From assembly GCF_005747095.1 (NCBI RefSeq), contig NZ_SWLG01000008.1, forward strand, positions 215,894-279,893: DNA of 64,000 nucleotides, given 5' to 3'. Source of the DNA: Exobacillus caeni. Its GTDB lineage: Bacteria; Bacillota; Bacilli; Bacillales; Guptibacillaceae. The position numbers and the translations under genes are program-made. The notes under the pieces are model-generated. The model made no database searches. It was not told the DNA's origin and was given only the letters and a program-made list of their open reading frames with translations. Positions 63,963-64,000 of the stretch are shown in pieces (positions within the stretch are counted from its first letter, which is position 1; every line of letters begins with the position of its first letter).

Positions 63963-64000
63963 TTATCCACTTATTTAAGAATGTTGCAGGGGTGAGGATT

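Overview
The window comes from a low-GC, spore-forming Gram-positive bacterium, most likely a Bacillaceae member of the Bacillus/Fictibacillus type. Support: T-box leaders in front of three aminoacyl-tRNA synthetase genes, a TPP riboswitch on a ThiXYZ/TenA/YlmB operon, a BglG-type antiterminator with RAT and cre sites on a sucrose operon, strong GGAGG ribosome sites, frequent GTG/TTG starts, and Bacillus-type spore-related genes (YhcN-like lipoprotein, LysM-Gmad2 protein, YfhD-like peptide, YkyB). I see no rRNA, tRNA, CRISPR array, prophage or intact insertion sequence.

Layout. 1-1060: feoAB (feoB cut by the left edge) behind a perfect Fur box, with a second, Fnr-type promoter further upstream. 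1139-4840: a decayed small ORF, a CPBP protease, a wrecked polysaccharide deacetylase, an AbrB-family permease and a methyltransferase. 5100-6850: a COX1-like membrane protein and a lipoprotein form of HtrA. 7000-12120: sucrose uptake and cleavage (scrA-scrK-scrB) controlled by CcpA and a SacT-like antiterminator. 12300-16600: LysM-Gmad2 protein, hydrolase, YkyB, MFS pump. 16700-21770: pyrimidine (thiamin precursor) salvage operon under a TPP riboswitch. 22100-34970: accessory metabolism (acetyltransferases, hydrolases, a second MetRS with T-box, LysR plus divergent methyltransferase, DAACS transporter, arylamine N-acetyltransferase), with a repeat element at about 31 kb. 35182-35652: an OsmC-family gene interrupted by one in-frame TGA. 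35900-41700: spore lipoprotein, His-rich protein, frameshifted helD, ECF sigma/anti-sigma pair, cold-shock protein. 41700-55760: a phospholipase A2-like protein, small membrane proteins, CAP-domain lipoprotein, T-box controlled TyrRS, paired kinase-fold genes, aminopeptidase, MFS pump, glutamate-synthase-like oxidoreductase. 55820-58330: ThrRS behind two tandem T-boxes. 58400-64000: small metabolic genes, a DeoR regulator and an N-terminally broken MurA.

The most interesting item is the OsmC-family gene. Its single TGA falls exactly at the conserved peroxidatic cysteine (codon 67). The frame then stays open to the normal C-terminus, including the second conserved cysteine. A GC-rich stem-loop with a G-rich apical loop begins about 20 nt after the TGA, as expected of a bacterial SECIS. 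I read it as a probable selenocysteine-containing OsmC. The alternative is a nonsense mutation or sequencing error, and at least three other genes here carry frameshifts, so that alternative must be tested.

Two themes recur. First, RNA-level control: four T-boxes, one TPP riboswitch and one RAT. The three T-box synthetases (Met, Tyr, Thr) resemble the secondary, inducible paralogues of Bacillus. Second, gene decay: helD, an alpha/beta hydrolase, a deacetylase, MurA and a small zinc-ribbon-like ORF all look broken.
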